64,000 bases of DNA from Dictyostelium firmibasis (lineage: Eukaryota; Evosea; Eumycetozoa; Dictyosteliales; Dictyosteliaceae), in assembly GCA_036169595.1 (NCBI GenBank), contig CM069766.1:3607501-3671500 (forward strand). Reading direction: 5' to 3'. The translations under genes were made by a program, and so were the position numbers. Under the pieces are notes generated by a model. That model worked only from the letters and a program-made list of their open reading frames with translations, was not told the DNA's origin and ran no database searches. Positions within the stretch are counted from its first letter, which is position 1; each line of letters opens with the position of its first letter. Positions 10,178-32,712 of this stretch are shown here, one piece after another.

Positions 10178-10928
10178 TATAAAAAGATTATAAAACTATA
10201 TATCCTTTTCTTTCTTTTATTTTTTATTTTTTTTTGTTTTTAACCGAAACCAATTAAAAAAAAACAAAAGAAAAGAAAAAAAAACAAAATTAAAAAAAAA
10301 AAAAAAAAAAAACTGGTGAGGAAATAATCATTGGAACTAGTGTGCACAAATTTGGTCGGGATTGTCCTGAAAATCCCAACACCAGCTCAGAAAAAAAAAA
10401 AATATTTCCAAATTTTTGAGTCAAAAAAGTTAATGGGTTTTAATTTTTTTTCAATAATAATTAATACAAATTAAATAAATAAATTCCATTCCATTATTTA
10501 CTTAAAAAAAATAAAAATAAATAATAATAATTTTTCAATTTGTATTTTTTAGTCTTGTTCAATAATTTATTTATGTTTTACAAATTTTACTACAATATTA
10601 ATACCAATATCAAAATATTTTTTTTATTCAAAACAAAATCCTTTTGCTTCAATTTTCTTTTGCCTCAATTTTAAACAACAACTCAAATAAATAGAATAAA
10701 TAATTATGCTAAATTTAGAAAATTCTGTCTTTTTTTTTCGTTGAATTGGTTGATTCTGTTGTTAAACAAAACCGTACCAATATTTAGCTTTAGGGAAAAT
10801 GTGTAATTTATTTGGCAACCAAAGGTGACTATCCTGATGAATTCCAGTGGAATGAAAATATAAATTAAAAAAAAAAAAAAAAAAAATTATTTAATGATTT
10901 ATGTTGTTGGTTTTTTTATTTGAATTAA
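10178..10928. other. Intergenic with two coding-like islands
   Basis: Upstream of the methyltransferase and downstream of the Tim44-like gene (both -). Two segments, 10312-10440 and 10740-10865, are clearly richer in G+C than the rest and have open frames with ordinary codon use. The first also has two nested inverted repeats (GGGATT 10358-10363 with AATCCC 10372-10377; CTGGTG 10313-10318 with CACCAG 10380-10385). They may be relics of a gene or an unannotated small RNA. The remainder is A/T runs. Confidence 0.6.
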
Positions 10929-13315
<2,387 letters not shown>

Positions 13316-13548
13316 TTTTTAGATTTTATTTTTTGATTTTTTGATTTTTTTTTTTTAAATAAAAAAAAATTGAAATTCAAGATAAAAATAAAATAAATTT
13401 ATTTAAACCAACAATGATGGGTGGGTGGTCAACTTAATTATAATTGAACGAAAAAATAAATGCAAAAAAAATTTGAGTTTTTTGAAAAAAAAATAAAAAA
13501 AAAAATTTTATTTTTTTTCATTTTTTTTTCTTTATGTTATTTTTTTTT

Positions 13549-13607
<59 letters not shown>

Positions 13608-13771
13608 CTCCCTTCATTTAAAAATTTTTCATATTTTTCAAAATTTATAATATATATTAAAAATAATTAATAGTTTATATATAAACACTATTTATTACTG
13701 TTACTACTATTATTACTAGTTACATATAGATATATTAATTTGAAGATAAGAAATATTTATAAAACTTAAAT
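13316..13771. promoter_or_regulatory. Divergent promoter region, Tim44-like / BAG6-like
   Basis: Shared upstream region of the Tim44-like gene (-) and the BAG6-like gene (+). It has a G-rich patch GATGGGTGGGTGGTCAAC at about 13413-13430, which on the other strand reads CCACCCACCC and resembles the CA-rich/G-box elements bound by Dictyostelium GBF. A T-run of about 55 bases (13551-13607) and TATATA stretches at about 13650-13682 follow. Function of the patch is inferred. Confidence 0.45.
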
Positions 13772-13967
13772 ATGAATGTCAATATAAAGAAATTAGATGG
13801 TACAGTTTATAGTATCGAAGGTGTAACTTTAGAAACTACTGTCCCAGAACTTAAAAAATTAATTGAAGCTAAATCTTCAATTTCAGTCCCACTTCAAAGA
13901 GTAATTTATAAAGGAAAAGTATTACGTGATGATAAAACTTTACAATCATATAGTATGTATTAATGAA

Positions 13968-14000
<33 letters not shown>

Positions 14001-14036
14001 TAATAACATATTTATATTTTATAATTTCTCTTTTTA

Positions 14037-14080
<44 letters not shown>

Positions 14081-15945
14081 TGAAGATGGAGTTACATTAC
14101 ATTTAGCAGAAAGAGCACCAGAAGCTGCAAATCAAACACAAACAAATAGAGATAATTCAAGTAATGATAATTCATCGATTGATGGTAATAATGTGTTGAA
14201 TTCAGTGATGAGATCAATTGGTCAACAACAGATACCATTTGATACACAAATTCGTAATGCAATTGCAAATATAAATAATCCATCTACCAACTTAATAGAT
14301 GGACCAATTCCACCTGGTAGAGATGGTGAACCATATGATCCACAACGAGAACCATCACACGAAAGATTATCAAACTATATCGATTTAACAACTCAAGAGA
14401 TAAACTCATTGATGTCACGTATGAATTCATTAAATCAACAATTGAGAAATAATAATCAAATCACCGATCCAACACAAAGACATCAAATTCAAACCGATGC
14501 TGGTGCATTGAGTCAATCATTATCAAGATTATCAACTGCCACAAACTTACTCTCTCAATGTGTAAATGCTTATCGTCCAACCGATAGACCAAATACCACC
14601 CATTTCGTTCCATCTGTTTCTCAAATCACCCTTAATCTTGGTCCAAATGGTTTTACACCACTCTCAACCACTACCACTACAACCCCTGCCGATTTATTAA
14701 ATTTTGATGGTCCCAATAGTCTCCCTGTTCCAATTCCTGGTATGCCAGGTTCTTACATTTCTGTGGTACCAGGTGGTACATTATCTCAACTTTTACCAAA
14801 TCAAAATAACAGAAGATCTTCCACCTCTACAACCACAACAAGAAGATCTTCAAGACCTGACCCAGTTGCAACAGGATCATCATCATCATCATCTTCATCG
14901 TCATCATCATCATCATCCACATCATCATCATCAACAACAACAACAACAACAACATCCACCACTAGTACATCATCACCAACAACTACAACAACTACAACAA
15001 CTTCTGGCATATCAATGCCACCACCCACTACAACATCATCAACAATACCAAACACAAACTCTGCAACAGCTGGTCAAGATATTCCAAATGTTATTTCACA
15101 AACACTCGGTAGTTTATTTTCATCATTAAATCAACAACCTGGTGAAAACCCTTTGGGTGGAATTCTCCAAAGTGTTTTGGGTGGAATTGGGGGAATACCA
15201 AACAACGGAAATAATACTGGTCCAGATCTTTCAAATTTATTATCAAATATTTTTTCAAATCTCCCAGGTCAACTGCAAACAAATCCAACATCAACACCAA
15301 CATCAACATCAACACCAACACCAGCATCAACTACTGCAGCAAATACATCATCATTTACAAGTATAGTAAATAATTTGCCATCAATTCTCATAGGATTCCA
15401 ATTAATTGTATCAGGTCAACGTGACCAAGTACTTCGTGGACACAGAAATATTAGAAATACATTAATTCTAGAGATTTTAGGTGGAAATAGCTCACCAGAC
15501 AATGTAGATACCGTTGCCAATAGTTTTAGTAACACAATTAGACAACAAGCAATCGAAACTACATTGCACCCACAATTACAACAAAATATTATAAACAGAA
15601 ACTATCCAGAAATTGCATCACAAATCGCTCGTAAATATATCAATCGTTTCTTGGGGATCTTTTTGGTTTCTCCAGATTCTGAGGATTACAACATTCAACA
15701 AGAAATGAATAATTTTAGTAATCAATTCGTTAGAGAGTTGGTAGATTCATTAGCAACTTGCTTTTCAAATGGTAAAGAGGGTGCACTTGAGTTTTTAGAC
15801 TCATTTGTAAATCAAAAAGTTGTAACACAAAGTCCAATGCTTATTCCATTCTCCAGAATGACAAGTGAATATATCCGTGATGTTTATGAATCATCTCCAC
15901 CACTAAACTCATTACCATTAATTAATGTTAGTTTACCTTCTGATC

Positions 15946-15977
<32 letters not shown>

Positions 15978-16298
15978 AATAACAATACCACAACCACTAC
16001 AACTACTACAACCACACCTTCATCATCCAACCAATCATTGAATATTATTCCACCAGAATGGAGGGAAACAATCGAAATCGATGAAGCTAGACAATCATCT
16101 GGAACAACAAGAACTCCAAGTGCAACTTATTTTAAAGGAAAAAAGAAACCTACAAATGATAATGATAATAATAATAATAATAATAATAATAGTATTAATA
16201 ATATTAATAATAATAATTCAACATCTAGCTCACCATTCGAAACTGTTTTACAAAATTCTACTGAAGGAACTCAAGTAAAATACGAAGGTATTTATTAA
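13772..16298 (+). CDS. BAG6/Scythe-like ubiquitin-like domain protein
   Basis: Exon 1 is 13772-13952 and exon 2 starts at 14077; joining A to AT makes Asn in SYNIEDGVTLHLAER, completing a canonical ubiquitin-like fold (residues 1-75, with QRVIYKGKVLRDDKTL). With the stop at 16298 the product has 800 residues. Beyond the Ubl are Ser/Thr-rich linkers and BAG6-type segments: SLMSRMNSLNQQLR near residue 145, the helical block with RKYINRFLGIF, and PPEWRETIEIDEARQ before a GKKKP basic patch similar to the BAG6 nuclear-signal region. BAG6 is a cytosolic/nuclear chaperone for mislocalised and tail-anchored proteins. The 3' end is uncertain: a GT donor just before the stop (exon end 16287) is in phase with a coding-like exon at 16625-16689, giving 818 residues. 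Confidence 0.85.
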
Positions 16299-16830
16299 AT
16301 TTATTTTACTTTTTTTTTTTAATTATTTCTATTCATATTTTTTTAATTATTATGTATACTATTCTTTTTATTCGTTTCTTTTAACACCATAACTATCATT
16401 GCTCAAATGATTAACAAACAATTAAATACTATAAAGAACCTGATAGAAAAAGATTTAAGAAATAGAACCAAATTATAAATTCACATCATCAACATTCACC
16501 TATTTCATTCATTTTTTTTCTTTTTTTTTTTTTTTTATTCCCAAAATTTCCTCGGTTGTTTTTTTTATTTATTTTTTCATGTAAATATTCTTTTATTAAC
16601 AATCCAAATTAATAAATCAATCAGATTTAATCAAAAATGAAGAAGCCAAGGCTTTATCCCAAATGTACCAAAACATCCTCAAAAAATAAACCTCACCAAA
16701 CATTCAAATAAATAAAGAAGATTATTTATTGAAAAACTTTTTTTTTTATTTACATTAAGTTAAAAGTTAAATCAATAACTAAAAAAACAAAAACCATATT
16801 TTTAAAAAGAAAAAAAAGATAAATTTATTT
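16299..16830. other. 3' flank of BAG6-like gene and TRM11 convergent spacer
   Basis: Not simple AT-rich spacer. 16370-16480 holds an open stretch of about 45 codons in one plus frame with ordinary codons. 16625-16689 has a second coding-like stretch preceded by ATCAATCAG (an acceptor) and ending in TAA. Either may be an alternative terminal exon of the BAG6-like gene. The rest is T-rich. Confidence 0.55.
16625..16689 (+). other. Possible terminal exon of the BAG6-like gene
   Basis: If exon 2 ends at 16287 (…TAC GAA G, donor GTATTT) and splices to the acceptor CAG at 16622-16624, the frame continues as Asp-Leu-Ile-Lys-Asn-Glu-Glu-Ala-Lys-Ala-Leu-Ser and ends in Asn-Ile-Leu-Lys-Lys-stop. The phase fits and codons such as GCC, AAG and ATC are unlike UTR sequence. 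A rival model uses donor GTAAAA after CAA at about 16274-16276 with an acceptor at 16436. Neither is proven. Confidence 0.4.
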
Positions 16831-18623
<1,793 letters not shown>

Positions 18624-18946
18624 TTCAAATTTATGTCGATATATGAAATATATTTATATAGTTTGATAAGATATTTGAAAAAAGAAAAAAAAAAAAGAAA
18701 AAAAAAAGAAAAGGAATCGTCTCGTTTTCTTCGTTTTTTATAAAATAAAAAAATAAAAATAAAAAAAAATTTTTTTAAAAAAAAACAAAAATTAATTTTA
18801 ATTTTGTTTTTAAATTTTTTAAATTTTTTTTATTTTTTATTTTTTTTCATTAAATTTTATTCATTTTAAACTTATTATCATATAATGTAATAGGTTTTAT
18901 ATAATTGTATTTTTTAACAAAAAAAAAAAAAAAGAATAAAAAAAAA
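18624..18946. promoter_or_regulatory. Divergent promoter, TRM11 / CIR1
   Basis: The two ATGs are 323 bases apart and face away from each other. The region is A/T runs apart from a short mixed patch GGAATCGTCTCGTTTTCTTC at about 18713-18732. No motif that I can name. Confidence 0.5.
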
Positions 18947-19189
18947 ATGTCATTAAAATTTTTAAATTTAAAATCATTTCATCCAGGTAACAAAAATAGT
19001 CAAAAGAAATTATTTATTGCAGAGGAAAGAGAAAAACAATTAAAAAGAAAAGAAGATGAAAGAGCCAAAGAGGTTTTAACCGAACAGGAGTTTATAAAGA
19101 ATAGAGCACTTTTATCTGGTTCAAAATTAGAAGCTGAAAGATCAAAAGTTAGTTTTTTATATACACTTCCACCTGGTGCTATTGATGAA

Positions 19190-19244
<55 letters not shown>

Positions 19245-19933
19245 TACAAAAAAATGATAGAGATTTAAAAGACTTTGAAAAGTTTCCTATTTTAGCAAAC
19301 GCACCAGTAGATGGTGTTGTATCTGGTGATACTAAACTAATACACAAGCCACTTGGTATTTTAATTAATAATGTAAAGTGTGCACGTTGTCATGGTTGGG
19401 GTCATAGATCTGGTGATCGTGAATGTCCATTAATTGATTCAAATCCAAATGAATATAAAAATCTACAAATGAATGATCCAATGAGTAATAATAATATCAA
19501 TAACAACAGCAATAATTATAATAATTTTAGTGACCATCAAGACAGTAGAAAAAGATTTAGATTAAATTCAGGTGCTACTAGCCCTAAATCTTTTGGTAGA
19601 GATTCAAATTATTACTCAACAGTAGAGGATATCGTTGATAATATGAAAAATGAGAAAGAGGAAGATGATGATGACGATGACCAAGTTGAAAGAGAGTTCT
19701 TGGCAAGTTTAACTAAAAAACAGAGAAAACTATTGCTTAGACAAATTAAATTAGAGGAGAAACAAGCAAAGAAAAAAAAGAAAAAAAGAGAAAAAAGAAA
19801 ACATCACAGTAGTAGCAGTGATAACTCGGATACTAGTGATAGTGATAGAGATAGAAATAAAAGACTCAAATCATCAAAGAAAAAAGAAAATAAAATTTCA
19901 AACTATGGTTATGAAGAAAAAACTCATAATTAA
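18947..19933 (+). CDS. CIR1 (CBF1-interacting corepressor) homologue
   Basis: 328 residues from ATG 18947; an in-frame upstream GTG/TTG region lacks an ATG. The N-terminal Cir_N domain (SLKFLNLKSFHPGNKNSQKK, first 20 residues after Met) is followed by FIAEEREKQLKRKEDERAKE and SKVSFLYTLPPGA, matching the human CIR1 FMYEAPPGA segment. After a poly-Gln tract comes PLGILINNVKCARCHGWGH, a zinc knuckle (CxxCxxxGHxxxxxxC) as in CIR1 (GIQVRNVRCIKCHKWGH). Then EREFLASLTKKQRKLLLRQI matches LKSLTTKQKQKLLRKL. The tail is Lys/Ser-rich (HHSSSSDNSDTSDSD). In animals CIR1 links the Notch factor CSL to histone deacetylase and also associates with spliceosomal proteins; the second role may be the older one. 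Confidence 0.92.
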
Positions 19934-20608
19934 ATTTTATAATAAAAAAAAAACAAAAAAAAAAGTAAAATATAATATAATATATTGTAAAATAATAAAT
20001 CTTGCTTAATCATACCAATTTTAAGAAAATCAAAACAATATCTCTTTTTTTTTATTTTTTTTTATGGGGATACCCCTTAAAAAAAATAAAAAAAGCTCAG
20101 TTTACAAAAAATTTAAATTTAAATTTTATATATTTGGAAAATATAAAATCAGATATTTATTATTTTTTTGATTTCCTCATAAAAATTTTGAATTAAAGAA
20201 AAATAAAAAACTATTTTTGTAACTTTTTTTTATTATTTATTTATTTATTTTTTTTTTTCCAAAGATGACCCCAAAACCAATAGTGAGAGTGATTTTTTTT
20301 TAAAAAAAAAACAATTTTTGCACACACACACACAAAATTAATTTAATTTTTGGTTGTAAAATTTAATCATTGTGTTTTTTTATTTTTTTTTGTTTTTTTT
20401 TATTTTTTATTTTTTATTTTTTTATTTTTTTTACTTGTGTATATTTATATATATATGTTTTTTTTTTTATTTTTTTTATTTTTTCCATTTCTCTTATCAC
20501 TAATTAATATTTTAATAAGAAGAATTGATTTCAAAAAAAAATAAATAAATAAATAATAATAAATAAAAATTTAATAAAAAAAAAAAAAAAATTATTAATA
20601 AATCAAAG
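19934..20608. other. Intergenic, AT-rich with CA repeat
   Basis: 3' flank of the CIR1 gene and promoter of the small membrane protein gene. Features: GGGGATACCCC at 20065-20075 (4-base arms, 3-base loop), a short mixed patch GATGACCCCAAAACCAATAG at about 20264-20283, and a (CA)7 repeat at about 20320-20333. The rest is T-rich. Confidence 0.6.
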
Positions 20609-20889
20609 ATGGATGATTATACAAAAAATTTTCCATGGATGTATATAATTATCTCATTTGCAACAATAATATCGGTTACCATTTTTTATATCTTGGTCTC
20701 ATTTTTCATAAAAAGATATAAAAATAGAAAGAATGAAGAATTGGGCAATGCTTTATTAACCCAAATTGTTTATACCCCTCATTACAATTGTGTTCCTATA
20801 AATAAAATTAATGGAGGAAGTGGTCATTATTCAATTATAAATCAACAACCATTAGTAGTCCAGCAACAGAAATACTATAGTGATCTAGT

Positions 20890-20896
<7 letters not shown>
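20609..20896 (+). CDS. Small single-pass membrane protein, unknown
   Basis: 95 residues. One hydrophobic segment (about residues 9-33, WMYIIISFATIISVTIFYIL) is followed at once by a basic stop-transfer cluster KRYKNRKN, so the N-terminus should face out or into the lumen and the C-terminal tail the cytosol. The tail has several Tyr (YTPHYN, GHYSIINQQP, KYYSDLVV) and a Gln-rich stretch. No signal peptide precedes it and no family is recognised. Codon use is normal and A-rich DNA precedes the ATG as for other genes here. Confidence 0.7.
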
Positions 20897-20931
<35 letters not shown>

Positions 20932-21323
20932 ATTTGTAAATAAAAAAATATTAATTAAAAGTTATTTAGATTTTTTTATTTTTTTTTATTATCTTACTCT
21001 CGAGGATTTATTACATTTTACCTCTTTTGTTGAATAGCTTTTGTTGGATAGTATGATAAAAAAAATAAATAAAATAAAAAACAATGACACTAAAATTTTA
21101 AAATTTTGTAATGTTTATTTAATATTTGAAAAAAAATAGTTCCCTATTGATTATTTTCTTTTCTTTTCTTTTCTTTACTTTTTTTTTTTTTTCTTTTTTT
21201 CTTTTTCTTTCTTTTTTTGTTGTTGATTATGAAAACCAATTTATTTGTAGATATTGACACAAACCATATTAGTTTAACATATTGTAATTATTTTATTGTT
21301 ATTGCTGAATATTTTTTGTTTGG
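20897..21323. other. Convergent spacer, small membrane gene / pkaC
   Basis: Contains an A-run of about 30 bases, then T-rich DNA with TTTTC repeats (about 21160-21215) and the 3' flank of pkaC. One CTCGAGG patch at 21000-21006. Nothing else seen. Confidence 0.6.
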
Positions 21324-23397
<2,074 letters not shown>

Positions 23398-24031
23398 GTT
23401 ATTATTTTTATTAATATTACTTTTATTTTATTTTATTTTATTTTTTTTTTTTTTTATTTTATTTTAATTTGTTTGTTTGTTTTATTTTTTAAAAAAATTA
23501 AAATTTTCTAATATAAACTAAATGATAATGAGATAAGTAATAATAATATAAAATAATAGTAATAATAATAATAACAAATTAATAAATAAAAATTTTTTTT
23601 TTTTTTTTTTTTTTGATATTTTTTTTTATATGAGTATGTGTGTTAAATATTATATATAAAATGAAAAATTATTTAACATTATATACAAAAACAAAAATAA
23701 ATAATAAATAAAATTTAAATAAAAAAAAAAAACAAAAACAAAAACAAAAACAAAAACAAAAACAAAAACAAAAAAAAAATTAAAAAAATAAAAAAAAAGG
23801 GGTAAATATATATGTGTATAATTTCAATAAATGTGTGGATTTAGTGTGGTAGGGGTGTGGGGTTGTTCTAATGAAAGACGAGGAAAGAAATTGGATTGTG
23901 GACTAATTGAGAAAGATATTATTATTTAATGCAATTTTCTAAAATTAATGAACTGAAAAAAAAAAAAAAAAAAGAGTGATTATCTTTTCAATTATTAAGT
24001 AAGGCATTTATTAAAGCTTTAAAATTTATGC

Positions 24032-24063
<32 letters not shown>

Positions 24064-24716
24064 TAATTTGAAAAAAAAATAAAAAATAAAAAATAAAAAC
24101 AAAATAATAATTGTTATGTAATTGTTTGGTTATATGATTTGGTGAATTCTAAAATTGGAACAAACTTTTTCATAAAAGATCAAATGATATAGTTATAGCT
24201 TAAATGATTGTGAAACTACTTTTTTTGTAAAAACTAATTACCTTTTTTTTTTTTTTTTTTTTTCTTTCTTACTTTTAAAATTTCTAATGAACTCTACTCT
24301 TTTTTTATTATTTATTTATTAAACTATCTATCTATTTATTTATTTATTAAACTATTTATCTATTTACTTATTTATTTATTTAAAACTATATCTACAAACA
24401 ATTTATGTACACTTTTTTTTTTTTTTTTTTTATAAAATTATGTTCAAATTTTAATTTAATATAATTAATTAAAATTAAATTAAATTTTTTTTTTTTTATT
24501 TTTTATTATTTTTTTTTAAATTTATCAAAAAATTTATATTATTTCTATTCACACATTATTATATATAAGCCAAATGGTTATTTATTAAATTTTTACTATT
24601 AGTACTACCCTTTTATTTTTTATTTTTATTTTTTTTTCTTTTTTTTTTTATTTTTATTTTTATTTTTATTTTTTTTTTTTTCATAAAGATCTTAATCAAA
24701 AAATTTTTTTTTTTTT

Positions 24717-24768
<52 letters not shown>

Positions 24769-24905
24769 TTGTAGTTTGAATTTTTTAATTTTATTTTTAT
24801 TTTTATTTTTTTTTAAAATTTTTTCCCTTTTTTTTTTTTAACAAAGTGTCCATGGATTAAAAAAGATTGTCGATTAAATTTTTTTAAAACTTTTTTTTTT
24901 TTTTT
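23398..24905. promoter_or_regulatory. pkaC upstream region
   Basis: A 1.5 kb gap between pkaC and the next minus-strand gene, so mostly pkaC promoter plus the 3' flank of its neighbour. Notable parts: an AAAAAC hexamer repeat at about 23730-23772; a G/T-rich tract 23830-23867, which on the gene strand is CA-rich (CCCCACACCCC) and resembles GBF-binding G-box/CA-rich elements; a mixed patch to about 23930; TTTA/TCTA repeats at 24300-24390; and T runs up to about 47 bases near 24721-24767. Confidence 0.5.
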
Positions 24906-29979
<5,074 letters not shown>

Positions 29980-30195
29980 TTATATGTCTTTAAGGCTTCT
30001 TACTTGTTTTATTATCAATTTCAAAAAAAAAAAAAAAAAAAAAAAAAATCTAAAAAAAAAAAAAAAAATGAAAAAAATAAAAAAAAAATTTTTATTTTAT
30101 TTTTTTATTTTCATTTAATTATCCATCAAAGTTGTATCTTTTTAATTTTATTTGATTTTTTTTTTTATTTTAATTGTATTCATTTCTTTTTTATT

Positions 30196-30235
<40 letters not shown>

Positions 30236-30509
30236 CTAAAGCCTCAAAAACTTTTTTATTTGCAATATGGACACATTTACTCAATTATCCAAAAGATCAT
30301 GATGGTGCAAATCCTTTGATTTTTAATAATAAATTAGAAAAAAGAGAAAAAAAAAAAAATTGTGATCGATATTAAAGTTGAATTTGACAAAAATAAAATT
30401 TTTATTTTGTTAAAAAAAAAAAACTTTTTACAAATTTGGCCACCTTACAAAAAATGTTTTTTTTTTTTTATTTTTTATTTATTTTTTTTTTTTTTTTACA
30501 GCCTCAAAA

Positions 30510-30544
<35 letters not shown>

Positions 30545-30989
30545 AATCTTAAAAGAAAAAAAAAATTTTAAAAAAAAATTAATATAAATAACATATACAA
30601 AAAAAAAAAAACAAACACCTTTTTATTTGTTCATTATCCATTATTTATTTTTATTTTTTTTTTTAATTTAACAATAAAACCATTCAACAAAAACAAAAAG
30701 TTAAAAAATAACTACACACCCAACTGATTCAAAAATTTTTTTTCAATTTTTTATTTTTTTTTTTAATTTTTAATTTTTTTAATTTTTAATTTTTTTAATT
30801 ATTTATAGAAAAAAAAAAAAAAATCTATTTAACACAAACATATTTAATAATATTATTAAAAAAAAAAAAATAAAACAAAAAAAATTCAAAATTATCTCCA
30901 TATATAATATATATACAATATAATCAATCACCAGTTTCACCACCTTCAACACCTCAACAACATAATATCAAATACTATAGTATAACACA
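29980..30989. promoter_or_regulatory. Divergent promoter, F-box/LRR-like / erkB
   Basis: A 1 kb gap between two divergent genes. It contains a coding-like island at 30236-30375 (open plus frame). The decamer GCCTCAAAAA occurs at 30241 and 30501, each preceded by a T-run. Long T and A runs fill the rest. The last 100 bases (ATATATAATATATATACAAT, then CACCAGTTTCACCACCTTCA) look like a TATA region and 5' UTR of erkB. Confidence 0.5.
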
Positions 30990-31380
30990 ATGTCATCTGA
31001 AGATATAGATAAACATGTTTTAAGAAAGTATGAAGTTTTACAAAAGATAGGTAAAGGAGCCTATGGTATTGTTTGGAAAGCAATCGATAAAAAAACAAAA
31101 CAAACAGTCGCACTTAAAAAGATTTTCGACGCTTTCCAAAATGCCACAGACGCTCAAAGAACATTCAGAGAGATTATGTTCCTTCAAGAATTACATGGTC
31201 ATGAAAATATTATAAAACTTTTAAACGTAATTAAAGCTGATAACGATAGAGATATTTATCTAGTTTTTGAACATATGGGTAAGATATAAAAATTAAAAGA
31301 TAAAATTAAAAGATTTTTTTTTTTTTTTTTTTTTTTTTTATATTAATTTAATTAAAATTTTTTTTTTTTAATTTTTTTTT

Positions 31381-31466
<86 letters not shown>

Positions 31467-32404
31467 ATTATAATAATAAAGAAACTGATTTACATGCTGT
31501 AATTAGAGCAAAGATTTTAGAAGAAATCCACAAACAATATACAATTTATCAATTATTAAAAGCATTAAAATATATGCACTCTGCCAATGTATTACATAGA
31601 GATATAAAAGTATGAATAGACTAGTAATTTCATTATTTTCACACTAAATTTGAATGTTTAAACTAACATTAAATATTATTACTATTGTTTTTTTCTTTCA
31701 AAAAAAAATAGCCAAGCAATTTACTATTAAATTCAGAATGTTTAGTTAAAGTTGCTGATTTTGGATTGGCACGTTCAATTACATCATTGGAGTCGATTGC
31801 AGAAGCAAATCCAGTATTAACTGAATATGTTGCAACACGTTGGTACAGAGCTCCAGAAATTTTATTGGGATCAACCAAATATACAAAAGGAGTTGATATG
31901 TGGTCAATTGGATGTATTTTGGGTGAATTATTAGGTGAGAAAGCAATGTTTCCAGGTAGTTCAACAATGAATCAATTGGATTTGATCATTGAGGTCACTG
32001 GACGTCCATCGGCAGAGGATATCGAGGCTATTAAATCACCATTTGCTGGTACAATGTTAGAGTCATTACCACCATCAAATCCACGTTCACTCTCTGATAT
32101 GTATCCATCTGCATCCGTCGATGCATTAGATCTCTTGAAAAAACTATTACAATTTAATCCAGATAAAAGAATAACTGCAGAGGAGGCTTTAGCTCATCCT
32201 TTCGTCACTCAATTCCATAATCCTGCTGAAGAGCCACACTTTGATCGTATCATTAAAATCTCTATCGACGATGGCCAAAAATTCCCAATCGCTGAATATA
32301 GAAATAGATTATACAATGATATCATCAAAAAGAAGAAAGAAGAAAGAAAAAAACAAACAAATCCAACCAAACCAGATACAAATGCTCCAACTTTATCAAC
32401 TTAA
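30990..32404 (+). CDS. erkB: MAP kinase ERK2 (3 exons)
   Basis: 369 residues from join(30990-31278, 31482-31609, 31712-32404), phases 1 and 0, donors GTAAGA and GTATGA. This MAPK of the MAPK15-like group is activated by extracellular cAMP, folate and other chemoattractants, and acts in cAMP relay by restraining the phosphodiesterase RegA upstream of PKA. Visible motifs: [18 protein letters not shown] (ATP Lys), [22 protein letters not shown] across the exon 2/3 junction, ADFGLAR, the activation lip [14 protein letters not shown] with T176 and Y178, and [15 protein letters not shown]. The tail after the kinase domain is short and Lys-rich. Length equals the known protein. The pkaC gene sits 8 kb away on the other strand; no shared regulation is implied. 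Confidence 0.97.
31384..31463. repeat. (ATT)n repeat in intron 1 of erkB
   Basis: About 26 ATT units on the gene's own sense strand, following two T runs, in a 203-base intron. Unlike the other repeat-filled introns here, the sense-strand unit is ATT rather than AAT. Confidence 0.9.
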
Positions 32405-32712
32405 GTGGTAAAAAAAAAAAGATTTCTGTTAAATTTTTTTTTGTCAAATTCTTCTTCATCTTTTTTTCCTCTTTATTAAATGTATTAAAATTTGGATATC
32501 AAAAAAAAAAAAAAAAACAAAATAATAATAATAATAATGTAAAATAAAAATAGTAATAAAATAAAATAAAACAAAAATATAGAATAAAATATATAGTTAT
32601 ATATATATTGGTAAACCAAAGTAATAATAAAAAATAAATAAAAATATGTATATAATTAAAAAAAAAAAAAGTGTACACTTTGGGTCATTTTAGTTTATTT
32701 TATTTTTTTTAT
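32405..32712. other. Convergent spacer, erkB / pigA
   Basis: AT-rich 3' flanks with A runs, AATAAT and AATAAAAT stretches that could serve poly(A) addition for both genes. A small mixed patch GTGTACACTTTGGGTCATTT lies at about 32671-32690 and contains the palindrome GTGTACAC. Nothing else seen. Confidence 0.6.

Noticed and set aside
20065-20075. GGGGATACCCC as a ncRNA promoter element
   Set aside because: It is not the DUSE sequence I recall, and no G+C-rich RNA-like sequence follows at the expected distance.
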